Source of the DNA: Pyrrhoderma lamaoense
Lineage: Eukaryota; Basidiomycota; Agaricomycetes; Hymenochaetales; Hymenochaetaceae
DNA: 64,000 nt
Assembly: GCA_002794735.1 (NCBI GenBank)
Contig: NBAZ01000005.1
Location: 124,001 to 188,000 of the forward strand
Reading direction: 5' to 3'
Of this stretch, positions 12,827 to 24,359 are shown one piece after another; within the stretch, counting starts at the first letter, position 1; every line of letters begins with the position of its first letter. The position numbers and the translations under genes are program-made. The notes under the pieces were generated by a model. It saw only the letters and a program-made list of their open reading frames with translations, searched no databases and was not told the DNA's origin.

Positions 12827-15800
12827 TCACAATGGTAGGCTTCGAAGTTCGTTTTGTTGGGCTTGTAGGAGGGGATCTTGGGATGATGAATCCAATGACA
12901 TTCGGCGTTCATACTCTGCTATTCGATTTGCAACAATACCACCAGATACGGATCCTTTCACTTTTGAGAAGGGGTGCAAAGGACTAGAAGCGTTATTCCC
13001 TGACCCGGTAGGAGACTTGTTCGCTTGTAGAAAATCAGATGTTGACAAGCTTCCTCGGGATTCAGAATTATCACGAACGAAAGTAGCTTCACTAGTGATA
13101 TCTTGGCTGATAACTCCAGAAAGTGTTCGACTTTCATTTGTTTCATTTTCATCAGGTTTGAGATCATGGTCAAGGGAGGAGATCGTCTCCGACCGATTGT
13201 GACCATTATGTACACTCTCCGCATAACTAGGAGAATAGTCAATAGAGGACCCTGTTCCCTCTCGCAGAACTACGATATGCCCAGCGATTTTTTCAAGTGC
13301 CGCGGAGTCTGCAGTCTGATTGGTTTTTAGAGACGTCTTACTTTGCTGGTACCTGCCTGAAGAGTATATTCCAGATAATTCGCCTCCTTTCTTGGGCTCC
13401 AAGGGCGAAGATGCAACAGACTCAGGATGCATAGAAGATCCGTTGCTTGCTTCCTTAATAGCACCGAGACGTACAGGGGGTGGGTTCGGGTCTCTAAAGT
13501 CCAAGTTCATGGTCGGGCGAGACCTCGTTTCAGCTCCACTTTGATCACGTAATGGGGAAAGTTTGAAGCGGGACCACCAGGAGTCAGAGCGCTTGACCGG
13601 ACTCGATGGGGTGCTTGAAGAGCCAAGTAATGACGTTGTCCGAGATCGTCCAAGGGAAGCTTGTGGTGTGGATGACTGGTTTGAACCAGAGGACGATGAA
13701 TGACCACTGTTACTGACAGTCTGCAAGTAAGATGCCGAGGTATTTTCCGGATCGCTTTTGGATGAGCTTGCCACATGTGAAGTCTGTAGTGAATGGAAAG
13801 AAATGGATTCCGTCGAGCTTGAATTACCAACGCTTTGCGTTCCGGCTCGCCATTGTTCGGAATTTCCTCCGTAGACTCGTTGAAGAGAACCTGGTAACTC
13901 GACCCGTCCTGGAAAGGATCAGAATAGGTTGAAACCTCCGAAACTTCCAGCCGGTGCTTTCTTGGACTCGATGAAGAGTTGTTTGATAGATTACTTGTTA
14001 CTCGATTGTTATCTGTCGGAGATTCAGGAGCATGCCGGTTGCTCTCGTCGAGTAGAAGTCCTTCACTATCATCAAACTCTTCTAATGGAAGTGAAATATC
14101 TTTTTCATGACCACGCGAGCTACCCCCGCTGACAATACGCTTTACATTATTTCCAACCTGTCTTAGTGAGCCACTGAATAGACGACCAATAGAGTGCCTT
14201 TCGGACGTTGAACTTCCATAGCGTTCATGTCCGGATGGCAAATCCGAAACGCTGATCCAACTTCTTGAACTACCACTTTGAAAACGACGGGGCACGTGTC
14301 TGACAGCAAACTCTGAAGCATCTTCGTTGGCGAACATGTCAATCCTTCCAGGCAAGTTTGTACTAGGATCCCGGAATCTCCTACTTAAACCCAAAATTGT
14401 CCATCCTTCAGGCTCACGCATACGCACTTTTTCACCTTTAGCGAGTCTACGACGAGCCTTAAACCAGGATATTATGCTGATACTTGGTAAGAAGCTAGGC
14501 CCTGGTCTCCCGCTTTCATCATCTGAAAGTAAATGGAAACGGTCTTGAGTCCGTCTACGTCTAATGATGATTACTACCAAAACACCAGCTGCAATAGCAA
14601 TAGCTAAGAGACCCAGAACACTTGCAACAGCTATGACTGCCGTGTTATCACCGGGATCCTTAGTACCTGAAGTCTCAGTCGGTAAACTTGAAACCCCGGT
14701 AGATTGAGGACCACCATGGTTAGTATTCGTTGCTCCAGACCCACTATCTTGGGATCCTCCTGATGGCGAGCCCCCTGTACCAGTAGATGCAGGAAGTGTT
14801 GTTTGGGAAGGGCTGGACTGTGGTGTAAAGGAAGAAGTGAACGTATTTTTGCTATAATCGTATATAAGAAGCTCAATTGAAGCACCAGCATTCGTCCCAT
14901 AGCCTGGTTCAAACCAGATCATTAGAATAACAGAATTGCTCAATAATACCACGTATCTTTACTCACCAAAGCCAAATAATACTTGTGATCCAACTTGGAC
15001 AGCAAAGTGATCCCTTCGAGCACCAATTTGACTCAAGGTAGAAACATTAGTCCACGTCATTGGACTAGAGGTCGTATCTAGCACCCATCCATCACTGTAA
15101 GATGTCTGAAACTCATCATCAGATCCACCATGTATGAGTATCCTATCTCCTTCTATCCACGTAGCAGCAAACGCTCGACGAGCTGTCGGTAGACTACTAT
15201 CGGAAACACTTTCCATTGTCCAACTCAAGGAAGATTGGGTAGTATCGATACTCCAAATAGTAGAGAAAGGAATCAAGCGCGATTCGCTAGCTGAGTATCC
15301 ACCGAAGACAAGAATACGACCATCTGAGAGAAGTACAGATGCATGGCCATAGATATCAGGGGGTCCATTGTTTGAAGGTAATTGACTGAATCCTGGTGCA
15401 CTTGAATCAAAGACATAGTGTTCAGAAAAGCCAATAGTTGAGCCATCGTCCTTTTCCCCTCCAAAAATGTAAACCTTCCATCTACTGAAGCAGTTGAGTG
15501 ATGTATGCGCCTACTAGGCTGCCCAGCCCAGCCTTCCGACTCTGAGATCCAAGAGGGTTCATTATCTCCATTGATCTGTAGTATCTGGGCAGAGTCTGTT
15601 CCACTTGGCAACACAATTGGGGAATTGGGCCCTCCATCTCCGCCAAATAACAAAACTTGGGTAGCATTGCACGCTGAAATTGAATGCCAAGCAAGCTCTT
15701 GTCCCTGTGGAGTTGATGTATCTTGAGAACCAGAAAGATAATTCCATGGAGGCTCAGAAGGGTCGAAGGAGTTTGAAAGATCAAGTGTAAATAAATCGTT

Positions 15801-16056
15801 GGTTGTGGGTGCAGAAGTATAAGAGTAGGCTCCGAACTCGTCCGTCTTGCCTCCGGAAACAAAAAGGAGATTATTCACAACGGCAACTGCTTGACCCCAT
15901 CTACTCCGGGTGTCAACGACATCGAGCAGTAAGCTCAGTAGTTACTTACCTTGGCTCAGATGTGAAGCTTCCCACAACAATGTCAGCAAACAGAACGATA
16001 CATGCCCAGTTCAATCTAAGGAAACACTGTTGGCGCTGATTCCGAAAGTATGTCAT
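12827..16056 (-). CDS. kelch-repeat single-pass membrane protein (two apparent frameshifts)
   Basis: This is a candidate cell-surface protein: a kelch beta-propeller outside, one membrane helix, then a long cytoplasmic tail. Exons on the minus strand are 15950-16056, 14967-15900 and 12827-14903. The first exon carries a short hydrophobic leader. Kelch motifs follow (RWGQAV..LLFVSGG, SRRIHHSTASVDGR..IFGG, GHASVLLSDGRILVFGG, ARRAFAATW..ILIHGG). After a Ser/Thr/Gly-rich stalk there is a membrane segment at about residues 434-460 ending in RRRR. The tail of about 580 residues is Ser-rich, with WxSRFKLSPLRD-type patches. Two single bases are missing, near 15474 (CC, + strand) and 13801-13803 (AAA, + strand). 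With both restored the CDS is 3120 nt (1039 aa). No enzyme motif was seen; ligand unknown. Confidence 0.75.
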
Positions 16057-16505
16057 AAACCAGAACTCTCATGCACAGTCTGAGGTAAGCAAATAGACTT
16101 TCAAGAAGAGGGTGTCATATGCAGAGTGCAGAGATAGTAGTTATATGTTAAGCCAAATAGACGTTATGTGGAGATAAGTTTATAAAGGTGGGATCATCTA
16201 TGTTCGTCCGCAGTGCGGCATGTCCAACACTTTCAAATAGGAGGCTACTAAGCGGCGTCACTGCCACAGAACGCGTCGCGTCATATCCCGATCGCGTACC
16301 TCAAAGAAACTGAAGACATGTCGCAAGAAGGGAGGGGAAGCACACACGCACATATATATATTCTATTAACATAGTATTATATCCAACAGTATGTAGTTTG
16401 CGCAGTGATAACATGCAATAAAGAAATAAAATAGAAAGCAAGGCCCAAAGCGAAAGAAACAAAAAAAAAGACAAGAAAAAGAGAATAAATAGGCTTGTGG
16501 CCTAC
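16057..16505. other. intergenic, 449 bases
   Basis: This holds the kelch gene promoter and the 3' flank of the next minus-strand gene. An AT-rich patch lies at 16350-16380. Nothing else was seen. Confidence 0.4.
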
Positions 16506-19500
16506 TTAACGTACACATCGGTATAGAATTGTTGCTTCAAGACATTCAAGATTCTTCATAAGATTCTTCATAATCGAAATCATACATATCATCAATTCCT
16601 TCAACATATCCTTACTCATCAGTACAGGTATGCCCCCTGCTCCACCGTGAGCCAGAAATCCTTCTTTTCGACCACGCATTCCGATACTCTCATATGTCCC
16701 ACTTTCTGTAAAAACTTCATCATTGTAGATATCCGCCTCAAAAACCTCTTCAGCGCGATGCAATTCCGACGCAAGGGAGTTTCGCCTTGAACGCATTTCG
16801 GATACTGAAGGTAGAGAGCGAGATACATCATGAGAAGGTTGAGGCTTATTCCTATTCTGCAACATGGGACCCCTCCGTATTGGAATCCTTGACGGAGGCT
16901 TAAAGGTTCCTGCTGGGGGTCTTATTGGTAGACGTAGTGGAGAAGAGTCTGTAGCTCGTTCAAAAGATGATTGGTTCCAAGAATCTAATACTGTGGATTC
17001 ATTATCGACATCCTCATGGTCTAGGTCAACCTGAGGAGCATTATTTGCCTTCAATCTAGCTGGAGGTGGTGGCCGACGAGGAGATTCAAGCCTTTTATTC
17101 ACTGGCCTTCTCGCGAATGGATTGGAGTCTTGGGACTTATGAGAAGATACTTCATCTAGAATGTCTCTTGAGTGATTGTATTGAGAAGTTGACATCTCGT
17201 TATCATGATCATCTTGTGCCAAGTGTTGTGAGTGATCGAAAGAATCCTTGATCCCATTGCTGGCAAAATCTCGACTCTGAACTTTGAACGAACAAAAACT
17301 TGAGGTGGAGTTGGAGGAGAACGACCTTCATGAACCCCGTTTTCTTGATCATTATCTGAACACAGGACGGGGTTGTGATATTTGTCTCAGTCTGCGAGCT
17401 TGAGGAGAATAGACGCGAGTTACAGCTAGAGTCGGAAGAATGATGATAACCTCCATAGACTGGTTTAGAAGCGGGTTGCTCTGTTGCACTTGAAGACGTG
17501 GGACCCTAGGTACAGACATATGATTTGAAGTAGCATCCCGGTCTGTAGACCAATTCTGAGTGGGAGCAGTATTTCTCTTTTTGGTGGCTAAGATGGAGAT
17601 CGGGTCAGTTGAAAAGCTACAAAGTTCAGTACTGAAGTTTCTTACGTATAGGGTCAATGTCATCCATAGGCTTTCTCTTATTCCTAGAATCAAATGAGGT
17701 TGGCCTGTTTACTAAATTCGAGCTTTCTGAGTCATACGTCTCCTTTTGTTTGAATATCCCAGCCATGCTCGATCTTGGAAGTATCTCTGTCATATTCCCA
17801 ACTTCTTCTACATCTCTTGGTCTTATCATAAATTCAGACCTATTGCCAACATCGCCCACTTCCCTAACCCTGATAGCCGGCTGAGATCTTGTAGTAGTAG
17901 AAGGACGATCCTGATAGTTCCCGATTTTCCTAAGGCGGTGTGTTTTTAGTTCTGTCAAAAAAGCAGCCATCATATCAGCACCGACGTTCACTGTCGGTTG
18001 CCCTTTTTGTTTAGGCGCTCCCCATATACAGGATTGATAGGCTTCTCATGTGGAGTTGCGGTGTGCTTCAGAGAAGCGCGGACATCTGACAACAAAGAGG
18101 ATGCTTGTTTTGATGGGACTTGGATGGATAAACTTGAAGGCGGGGGTGGAGGCGGAGGCGGAGGAGGGATGAAGTACGGCAAAGCCGATACTGGACGTTT
18201 GGCTAACTACGTTTGAGTCAGTTGTATAAGAAAGAAACCAGCGTAGTGGGAGAATTATCATACCTCTTCTTTCAGTCTTTTCAGTTCTTCTTCCAAAACA
18301 CGGATCCGTTCCTTGTCTCGAGCACGTTCTTCTGCCAGCACATCGGAAGTAGGATGGTCCTCAAGACCTTTTGCTTCTTGCCGACCGGTGAGCAGATCAC
18401 GTTCCTGTTGAATATTCCTGAGTCGTGATTCAAATGAAGGAGACTCGTGTGTGTCGTATCGGTCAGAGTTGTGTCTTGAAGGAGACCGATACGTTTGCGA
18501 GTTTTCAGTAAGAACCACTTCCTTCTTCTTCCCCTTGTCGATAGTAGGGGTTTGAAACGATTCTTCAGCCTCAGAATCACTTTCACTTTCGGTGAATTCT
18601 TCCTCTTCCTGATCAACGCTTGCATTACTATCATAACCTGTTCCAGGACCTTCGTTAACATCTTGATCGCTGACTTGAGATCCAATATCATCATCTTCGT
18701 CTACTAGGTTGATGACCTCAACAGATCCTATACGCCTGATCTGTCGAGGCGGCTTTGAAGGCGTCTTAACCGGTACGGTATCGGGAGAAGAACTTGGAAC
18801 ATAGTCCTGATTATACTTATTCTTCGGCCGTGGTGTGTCATAGAGAGGTGTTGACGGACCCGCTTCTGATTCATGTCTGGCCCGAGTCCTAGGGTTGAAA
18901 GTTTCTTGCTAACTGGGGGACTGACAACGTCTGGTGCAAACCTTACTACACGGGATCTCTCGTTCTCAGGCTCTGGACTCGGTTGTAGTGATTCGGATCG
19001 TTCATAGAAAGAGCCTGGCATTGACACGATCCCCCGGCGTCGAGAGATGTATATTGGTGACGGCGCAGAGATAGGAGCCGGTGATGGAGATCTCTCAGAA
19101 CCTGATAGTTCTTCTGGGTCAGAAGTTTAGTTGCACTGTCTTTTGGAGGTGGGAGTATAAAAGGAAATATTGCAAACCTTCGTCATTTGGTAGAGGACTT
19201 GGGATACGGCGTCGTACAGTGGACTTTGACCGTGACCGCTTTGTGGTCTTTTTTGGTGTCAACCCATTGGTAAGGTGAGTCGAATGGTCTCTTGATTTAG
19301 CTTTTTGGCGAGGAGTTTGGGATGTATTTTGGTGTCGCCTGTTTTCTGTTGAGTATCTATCGTGTCGACTTCTACTCTGGGTCAAAGAAGGGGGTAGCAC
19401 TCTCGACGAAGACGCCTCTGGATTTTCTTCATAGTCATCCTCATCGTCTTCATAGTCTTCGTCCTAAGAACGCGTTGTGTCACAAGGGTTTATAAGAATG

Positions 19501-19687
19501 AAATCGATAACACACACCTCTTCGGTGGCTCCTCCTGTTGCATTTGTGACAAATGATTCGAACTCGCGTGATACGAAGCTGAAAACGCTGGAAATGATGC
19601 TAATCGATGTGTCTTGTTCAGACAGGCGTCCGGACGGTGTGGCATGAGGCCAACTTGCTTAGTTACAGGATTCCAGCCGTCACGCAT
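16506..19687 (-). CDS. large disordered protein with poly-proline, WH2-like motif and coiled coil (six apparent frameshifts)
   Basis: This gene is not recognised by name. Exons on the minus strand are 19518-19687, 19178-19463, 18264-19113, 17646-18206 and 16506-17587. Restoring one base at each of six homopolymers gives 2955 nt (984 aa). In order: an acidic patch (DEDYEDDEDD), basic Ser/Arg/Pro-rich stretches, RVVRFAPDVV, a second acidic block, a coiled coil (ERIRVLEEELKRLKEE), a ten-proline run, then SSLLSDVRASLKHT at about residues 472-485, a loose match to the actin-binding WH2 helix, followed by MAAFLTELKTHRLRKI. The tail is Pro/Arg-rich and ends in a short amphipathic helix. The proline run plus WH2-like helix suggests an actin regulator of the verprolin/WASP kind, but this is inference. 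The missing bases are near 19551, 18898-18904, 18004, 17504, 17369 and 17265. Confidence 0.6.
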
Positions 19688-19854
19688 TTGTCACGTCCTT
19701 CAAAACCACGCGACTGAATTTGAACAAGATCGACCCACGGATCAAAAGAAGGCTAATGCCTGTCCTGTCTATTTACATTCATATACATGTACATGTACAT
19801 TCAAACATTGCACATTTAACTTGACCATCTTATTATAAATCAGAGGTTCTTGTC
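19688..19854. promoter_or_regulatory. short divergent promoter, WH2-like gene / Nudix gene
   Basis: Only 167 bases separate the two start codons. A short alternating TACATG tract occurs at about 19782-19800. Confidence 0.4.
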
Positions 19855-20953
19855 ATGAACTCATTTGTAAACAGCGCTAGAATTCCAGACTCAATTCTCG
19901 AATCACTCTCACCTAAATCCAAAATCGCAATCACTCGCTTACAGAATCACACAACGGAACCATTTGATTTGTTTGTACTTATATTGCATTCTATTATAGC
20001 TACTTCAATTCTGGCTAATCAAATCAAGTTAGGTCTTCATACCCGGTAGCAAAACTTGCTGCGGTCCTGTTCTTCTCTACGAGAAAAATGGATGTCTTCA
20101 AGTACTTCTTACAACGCGCTCGAAGCTATTGCGATCACATCCCGGACAAACTGCTCTTCCTGGGGAAAATGTGATGACACAGATAATAACGCGTTAGACA
20201 CCGCTGTGAGCTTACCAAATCAAGGCAGACAGTTGATAGTACTGAGGGATAACTAGTTTCGGGAAGCATATGAGGAAGTTGGATTGCCAAGGAACTCTCC
20301 TTCGATATATCCATTATGTATCCTGCAGCCACAACTCTCAAAATATCGACTTCTTGTAACTCCTGTTGTTGCCTTTCTCAGCGACACTGATATTCTCAGC
20401 TCGTTAATACCTTGCGAGGGAGAAGTCGATGCAATTTTCGAACATCCACTAGAAGCTGTATTAGACCCAGCTCTGTCTCTGACCTTACCTCTATCAGAAA
20501 AGGGAAGTAAGGACTGGCCTTATGAAGATGATACATACGTGAGTATCTTATAACTCTGCTTGTGTTCCTTTGCAGACTCGCACTTTCATCGTATCCTCTA
20601 GAATATGTCCGACTCTTTGGTTTTTGGGACTATGCTTTATAGAATGCATCGTTTTAGAACAGTAGCATCTCCTATCAAGGGCTTAACTTCTGATATCTTG
20701 GTCAGGCTGCGATCCAACACCACTGCCTTCTCTGTATCTGATAATCTATCGTTTTAATTTTACAGATCATGACGCAGAGATAGCGTATAAACGTCAACCG
20801 ACGTATGAACGTTGGGCCCCCAATCAAGCTGACAGCTTTGCCAAGCTATCTGATATACTCAATAAATATGAAGATGAACTAAGTAAAGTCGCTATTTCTG
20901 ATCAAAGGATTGAAAGTAAGCATGCATCTCGGGAACATCTACCAGCCGAGTAA
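19855..20953 (+). CDS. Nudix hydrolase, CoA-diphosphatase type (four apparent frameshifts)
   Basis: This is related to peroxisomal coenzyme A diphosphatases (yeast Pcd1, NUDT7/8), which cleave CoA or oxidised CoA to phosphopantetheine and 3',5'-ADP. Exons are 19855-19970, 20033-20205, 20257-20538, 20576-20700 and 20766-20953. The Nudix box runs across an intron: LPGGKCDDTD..., then FREAYEEVGL, with the REAxEEVG core intact. Upstream RSKLLRSHPGQTALPGG is the CoA-subfamily signature. Downstream are EVDAIFEHPLEAVLDP, DWPYEDD, YRMHRFRTVASPIKGLTSD and PTYERWAP. One base seems lost at 20070-20071 (TT), 20162-20165 (GGGG), 20621-20625 (T5) and 20766-20768. With these restored the CDS is 888 nt (295 aa), normal for the family. 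No clear C-terminal peroxisome signal. The last exon's end is uncertain. Confidence 0.8.
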
Positions 20954-21122
20954 TGTGCTCTTGTATTTGTCTCGTTAAACGTCCTTTATAGCGGAATATA
21001 CTATAATTCGAATGCTTATAATTGTACAGTGTAATGCTACAACAATGAAGAAGTGCGAAAAGTTTAAAAGAAAAACGATTCTTGAATAAGAAAGATATAT
21101 AATATACTCTTGTAAATTTTTT

Positions 21123-22378
21123 TTAACCAAGTACTTTTCGTATACCCTCTTTTTGTGAGGAAGTCAGTCGGTCTGGGAAATCAACCTCCCAACGTACGAT
21201 GAGATCGCCTTTGCTCCGGACTGTACCATCTTTACGTGTTGGCATGCCTTCTCCAGGAATACGGCTCTCAGACCCAGGCTTGATTACATTCAGAGGCAAA
21301 TTTACAGTCAACTTTCTGCCGTCCAGATGCTCTATTTGGCGTGTTCCACCAGAATTGACGAGAGCGTCGACTAATGGAATGCGTTCCTTCACGATGAGGT
21401 CGGAGCCTTCTCGTGTGAACCGAGGGTGAGGCTTTTCTTCAACGACAAAAACAAGGTCTTGTGCGTCTCCCGTCGCATTCTCATTTCCTGCACGAGGGAA
21501 GCGGATCTTCGTACCGCTCTTCCATCCAGGTACGACGGTGATTTCAAGTACCTTCTCCTCTGTACGGCCATTAGAGAGCTTCCGACCAACTTTGAGGTGC
21601 TTAGTGGCCCCCTTGTATAATTCCTCTAATGAAACCTTTATTGGACGGGTGATTTCAGTTGGCTCCCTAGGTGCCTCAGGTGCTGAGCTGAAGGAGCCCC
21701 TCCTGCTTTTGCTGTATTGAGAGCCGCGAGGCATGCCACCCATACCTCCGGGCATACCTCCAGGCATTCCGCCACCGAAGAAATGATGCGTATCATCGTC
21801 GTCGTCAACATCCATACCTCCAAATAAGTTACTGAATCCACCTCCTCCACTCCTTTTGAAGAATTGTCTGAAGAAACAAGGAGGTCAGTACTTGAAATTT
21901 AAATGATAAGTGTTTACAACAGGCAAAACTCACTCAAATATACGATTAGGGTCTCCTGGTTGATAACGATTACCGGATCCGTTGGAAGTGAATGTGAACG
22001 TAGTTCCTCCTGGGAAGCTACTGAAACCTCCACCAGGGAACCCCCCTGCGCCAAATGGCGAGCTTCCAGCCCCGCCTGACCCTGGGGGTGGAGGAGCTCC
22101 CTTCAGACCTTCTTCACCAAATTGGTCGTAAATTTCACGTTTCTGCTTGTCACTGAGGACTTCAAATGCTTCTGAAATCTGATGGTATTGTAAGCATAAC
22201 ATATTTTAACAGAGTTGCACCAGTATACACTCACATCCTTGAACTTTGCTGCTGCTGCTTCTGAGCCGTTGTTACGGTCAGGATGGTATTTCAGAGCACC
22301 TTTTCGATAGGCTTTCTTAATGTCCTCTTCGGAAGCATCCTTGGGAACACCAAGACGTGCATAGTAGTCTGCGCCCAT
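21123..22378 (-). CDS. SIS1: DnaJ/Hsp40 co-chaperone, type II (Sis1-like)
   Basis: This class B Hsp40 stimulates Hsp70 ATPase activity and delivers clients. Exons on the minus strand are 22235-22378, 21934-22178 and 21123-21867, 1134 nt (377 aa), close to yeast Sis1. The J domain (residues about 4-70) has [19 protein letters not shown] and the HPD loop in KYHPDRN. A Gly/Phe region follows ([14 protein letters not shown]), then a Gly/Met-rich stretch ([14 protein letters not shown]), the feature that separates Sis1 from type I proteins. There is no CxxCxGxG zinc region. The two C-terminal beta-domains ([28 protein letters not shown]) are complete. The reading frame is intact, although genes on both sides show frame breaks. 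A candidate heat-shock element sits upstream. Confidence 0.95.
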
Positions 22379-22460
22379 AGCGAGTCAAAAGATTAGAGTC
22401 AAATTATAGATGATGTGGGGTATTATTGACAACGTACTATAGCGCTCCCACCCCCAGCCT

Positions 22461-22470
22461 GTATATAACC
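22461..22470 (-). promoter_or_regulatory. TATA box of the Sis1-like gene
   Basis: The minus strand reads GGTTATATAC, about 85 bases upstream of the ATG at 22378 and next to the candidate heat-shock element. Confidence 0.45.
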
Positions 22471-22477
22471 TAATTGA

Positions 22478-22492
22478 ATTCTGGACATTTCT
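22478..22492. promoter_or_regulatory. candidate heat-shock element
   Basis: Three adjacent 5-bp units read ATTCT-GGACA-TTTCT on the + strand, matching nTTCn-nGAAn-nTTCn with one mismatch in the middle unit. It lies about 100 bases upstream of the Hsp40 start codon, next to a TATA box. Hsf1 control is inference from position and gene class. Confidence 0.4.
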
Positions 22493-22790
22493 GTACCATT
22501 CGAGAGAGCGTGACGATGTAACTCTATGACGCAAAGTATGTCACGAGTATAAATCATGGGTGGAAAGTAGTTGTAAACGTACATAAGCTTTAGTTACGTA
22601 ATTATCTTATCAGCCGGAATATCCCGAAACTAGGGGATCTAACAAACGTGCATCCTTTAATTTCCAAAAAGTTTAAGTTAATACAGATTTGTACCATACG
22701 GCGATACGCGAACAGGTTCCAGTGCTAGTGAAAAGGAAAAGTCCAATTTTCTTCCTCAACTTCATCTGAAAGAACATACACTCGAAAGAC

Positions 22791-23888
22791 ATGGATCCGG
22801 ATTCGCATACCAATGGTTCTACTTCGACCAGGAAGTCCCCTCTCGTCGTTCATGGCATTCTATTTTCTCCCCTTTCTCCGCTTCTGCTCTCCAGTCTCTT
22901 CCAGATACATCTCAACGCAGTCGTGAATATGAACCTCGTGCAGACAGAATACCTGAAGCAGATGAGACTGTTATTCGTGATTATCAGTCTACCAACAATA
23001 ATACCAATGGTTCGCCTTCAAGCAATACTCCTATCATCGTCCGTGTTCCGAAGAAGATATCTACACCCATAAAGGTCGAAGGAAAAGTTTGGTTCGCGAA
23101 CGAACGAAGTAGTATATTTTGAGTTTCCAGAGTCATACTTTGTCCTAATTTTCTTTATCATCTAGCTTGGCTATCCTACCTGAACGTTGGTATCTTAATT
23201 GGGACCCTCGCACTTGCCTTGTTCAATGCCTCTGAAGATGCTGTTGCCCAGAACTTTGCCTACATATACGCCTTAATCAGCGTCGGTGTCTTGGTGACTC
23301 TCATCCTTGCCGTACATATATGTTTCCAGAATCTCTTACCCCTATCTACTCAGGTTTACGGGTGGGTCATATATCAAAAGCGAATCACTATGATTAGGAA
23401 ACGAGATCCGGGGCACTATGGTACGCTCTTTTAATGTCCCCCAGAACAGGCACTTTCTTACTTGGTAATATCTCAGACCAAGTCATTGGACCTGTAATAA
23501 TATCAGCTTTCCTATTTTTTGCTGTCCTTTCCAACTTCATAATACGAGGTACGTTTTTCATGTCAAGTCATATTTAATCGTTGCTCAGTTGTTCTTGATC
23601 CCCGTAATGGAACGAAATATACATAGTCCGAGAAGTGTGCGTCTTCCTTTTTTCTTTTAAAACAATTGTGTTCTAAGAATTCTTGCAGACGCCGGAAGAC
23701 CGTTCCAATACCAGGAGAAACCTAGATTGCAGAACTTCTCTATGGCTTTTTTTCCCCTTGATAGCAAAGAATCTCGCTCTTGTCTTCATTATCTTGTTAT
23801 TACTCAAGTAGCTTCTCTCAACCAATCTGGACTTACTTCCCCCTTCACAATAACACGTCGACTTAACAAAAAAGTGGCGAATGTATAA
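22791..23888 (+). CDS. DUF202 membrane protein, VTC1-like (one apparent frameshift)
   Basis: This resembles Vtc1, the small membrane subunit of the vacuolar polyphosphate polymerase (VTC) complex. Exons are 22791-23108, 23166-23293, 23354-23420, 23477-23548 and 23689-23888. The DUF202 core is clear: TPIKVEGKVWFANERT, then WLSYLNVGILIGTLALALFN, a second helix ending in GWVIYQKRITMIRKRDPGH, and a third, DQVIGPVIISAFLFFAVLSN, closing in FIIR. A hydrophilic Ser/Asn-rich leader of about 100 residues precedes it, longer than in yeast Vtc1. One base is missing in exon 1, probably near 22840 (AGGAAG), which restores phase at 23108. After FIIR the reading either stops soon at an in-frame TAA (if the last intron is not spliced) or continues into an unusual tail of about 65 residues. 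The end is therefore uncertain. Confidence 0.75.
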
Positions 23889-24359
23889 ATCATTAAGCAA
23901 TCAAGATAGAAATCTAGGACAAAGTTTAATTCGAGTCGAGTATAGGACTGGTTTGATCTCTTATCATGAGGAAAGGTATAAATAACTCCCACATATATTA
24001 TACTATCCCCTCGGAATAGAATGAAAAATCGATAATTATTACACATCAGAAATAAGCAATAAACAAAATTTACTGATTAAGAAAGCAATGTCTATTAGAA
24101 CGTAGTATTACAGACGAACTCAACGATAGCTATAATGTGAGGATACAACAGGTATTGGATAAAAAGAGACGTATGTTGATTGTGAATGCCATAGAAGATA
24201 CAGAAGTATGCAATTTTAGAGGTAGACTGATGAAAATAGACAATAAGTAAGGGTTATACACCTTGGGCTGTTTCTAGATTCTCGTGAGTTACTCCGAATA
24301 AAGAGAGAAGGTCGGACAGTGGCTCACCATCGTATCGTAAAGACAATTCTGTATTAATC
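23889..24359. other. intergenic, convergent 3' ends
   Basis: These 471 bases lie between the 3' ends of the VTC1-like and RING genes. Nothing else was seen. Confidence 0.4.

Noticed and set aside
13784..13827. 44-nt intron in the kelch gene tail (GTAATT..ACAG)
   Set aside because: It keeps phase, but adding one T in the TTT run at 13801-13803 gives a continuous Ser-rich reading and fits the pattern of other one-base losses nearby, so a lost base is the simpler call.
16506..16600. Alternative acidic C terminus for the WH2-like protein (EGIDDMYDFDYEES)
   Set aside because: Needs a frame change at a place with no homopolymer and no splice signal; the straight frame ends in a plausible helix.
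18907..18944. 38-nt intron in exon 3 of the WH2-like gene (GTAAGG donor)
   Set aside because: Too short, and it would remove RFAPDVV; one missing A explains the frame better.
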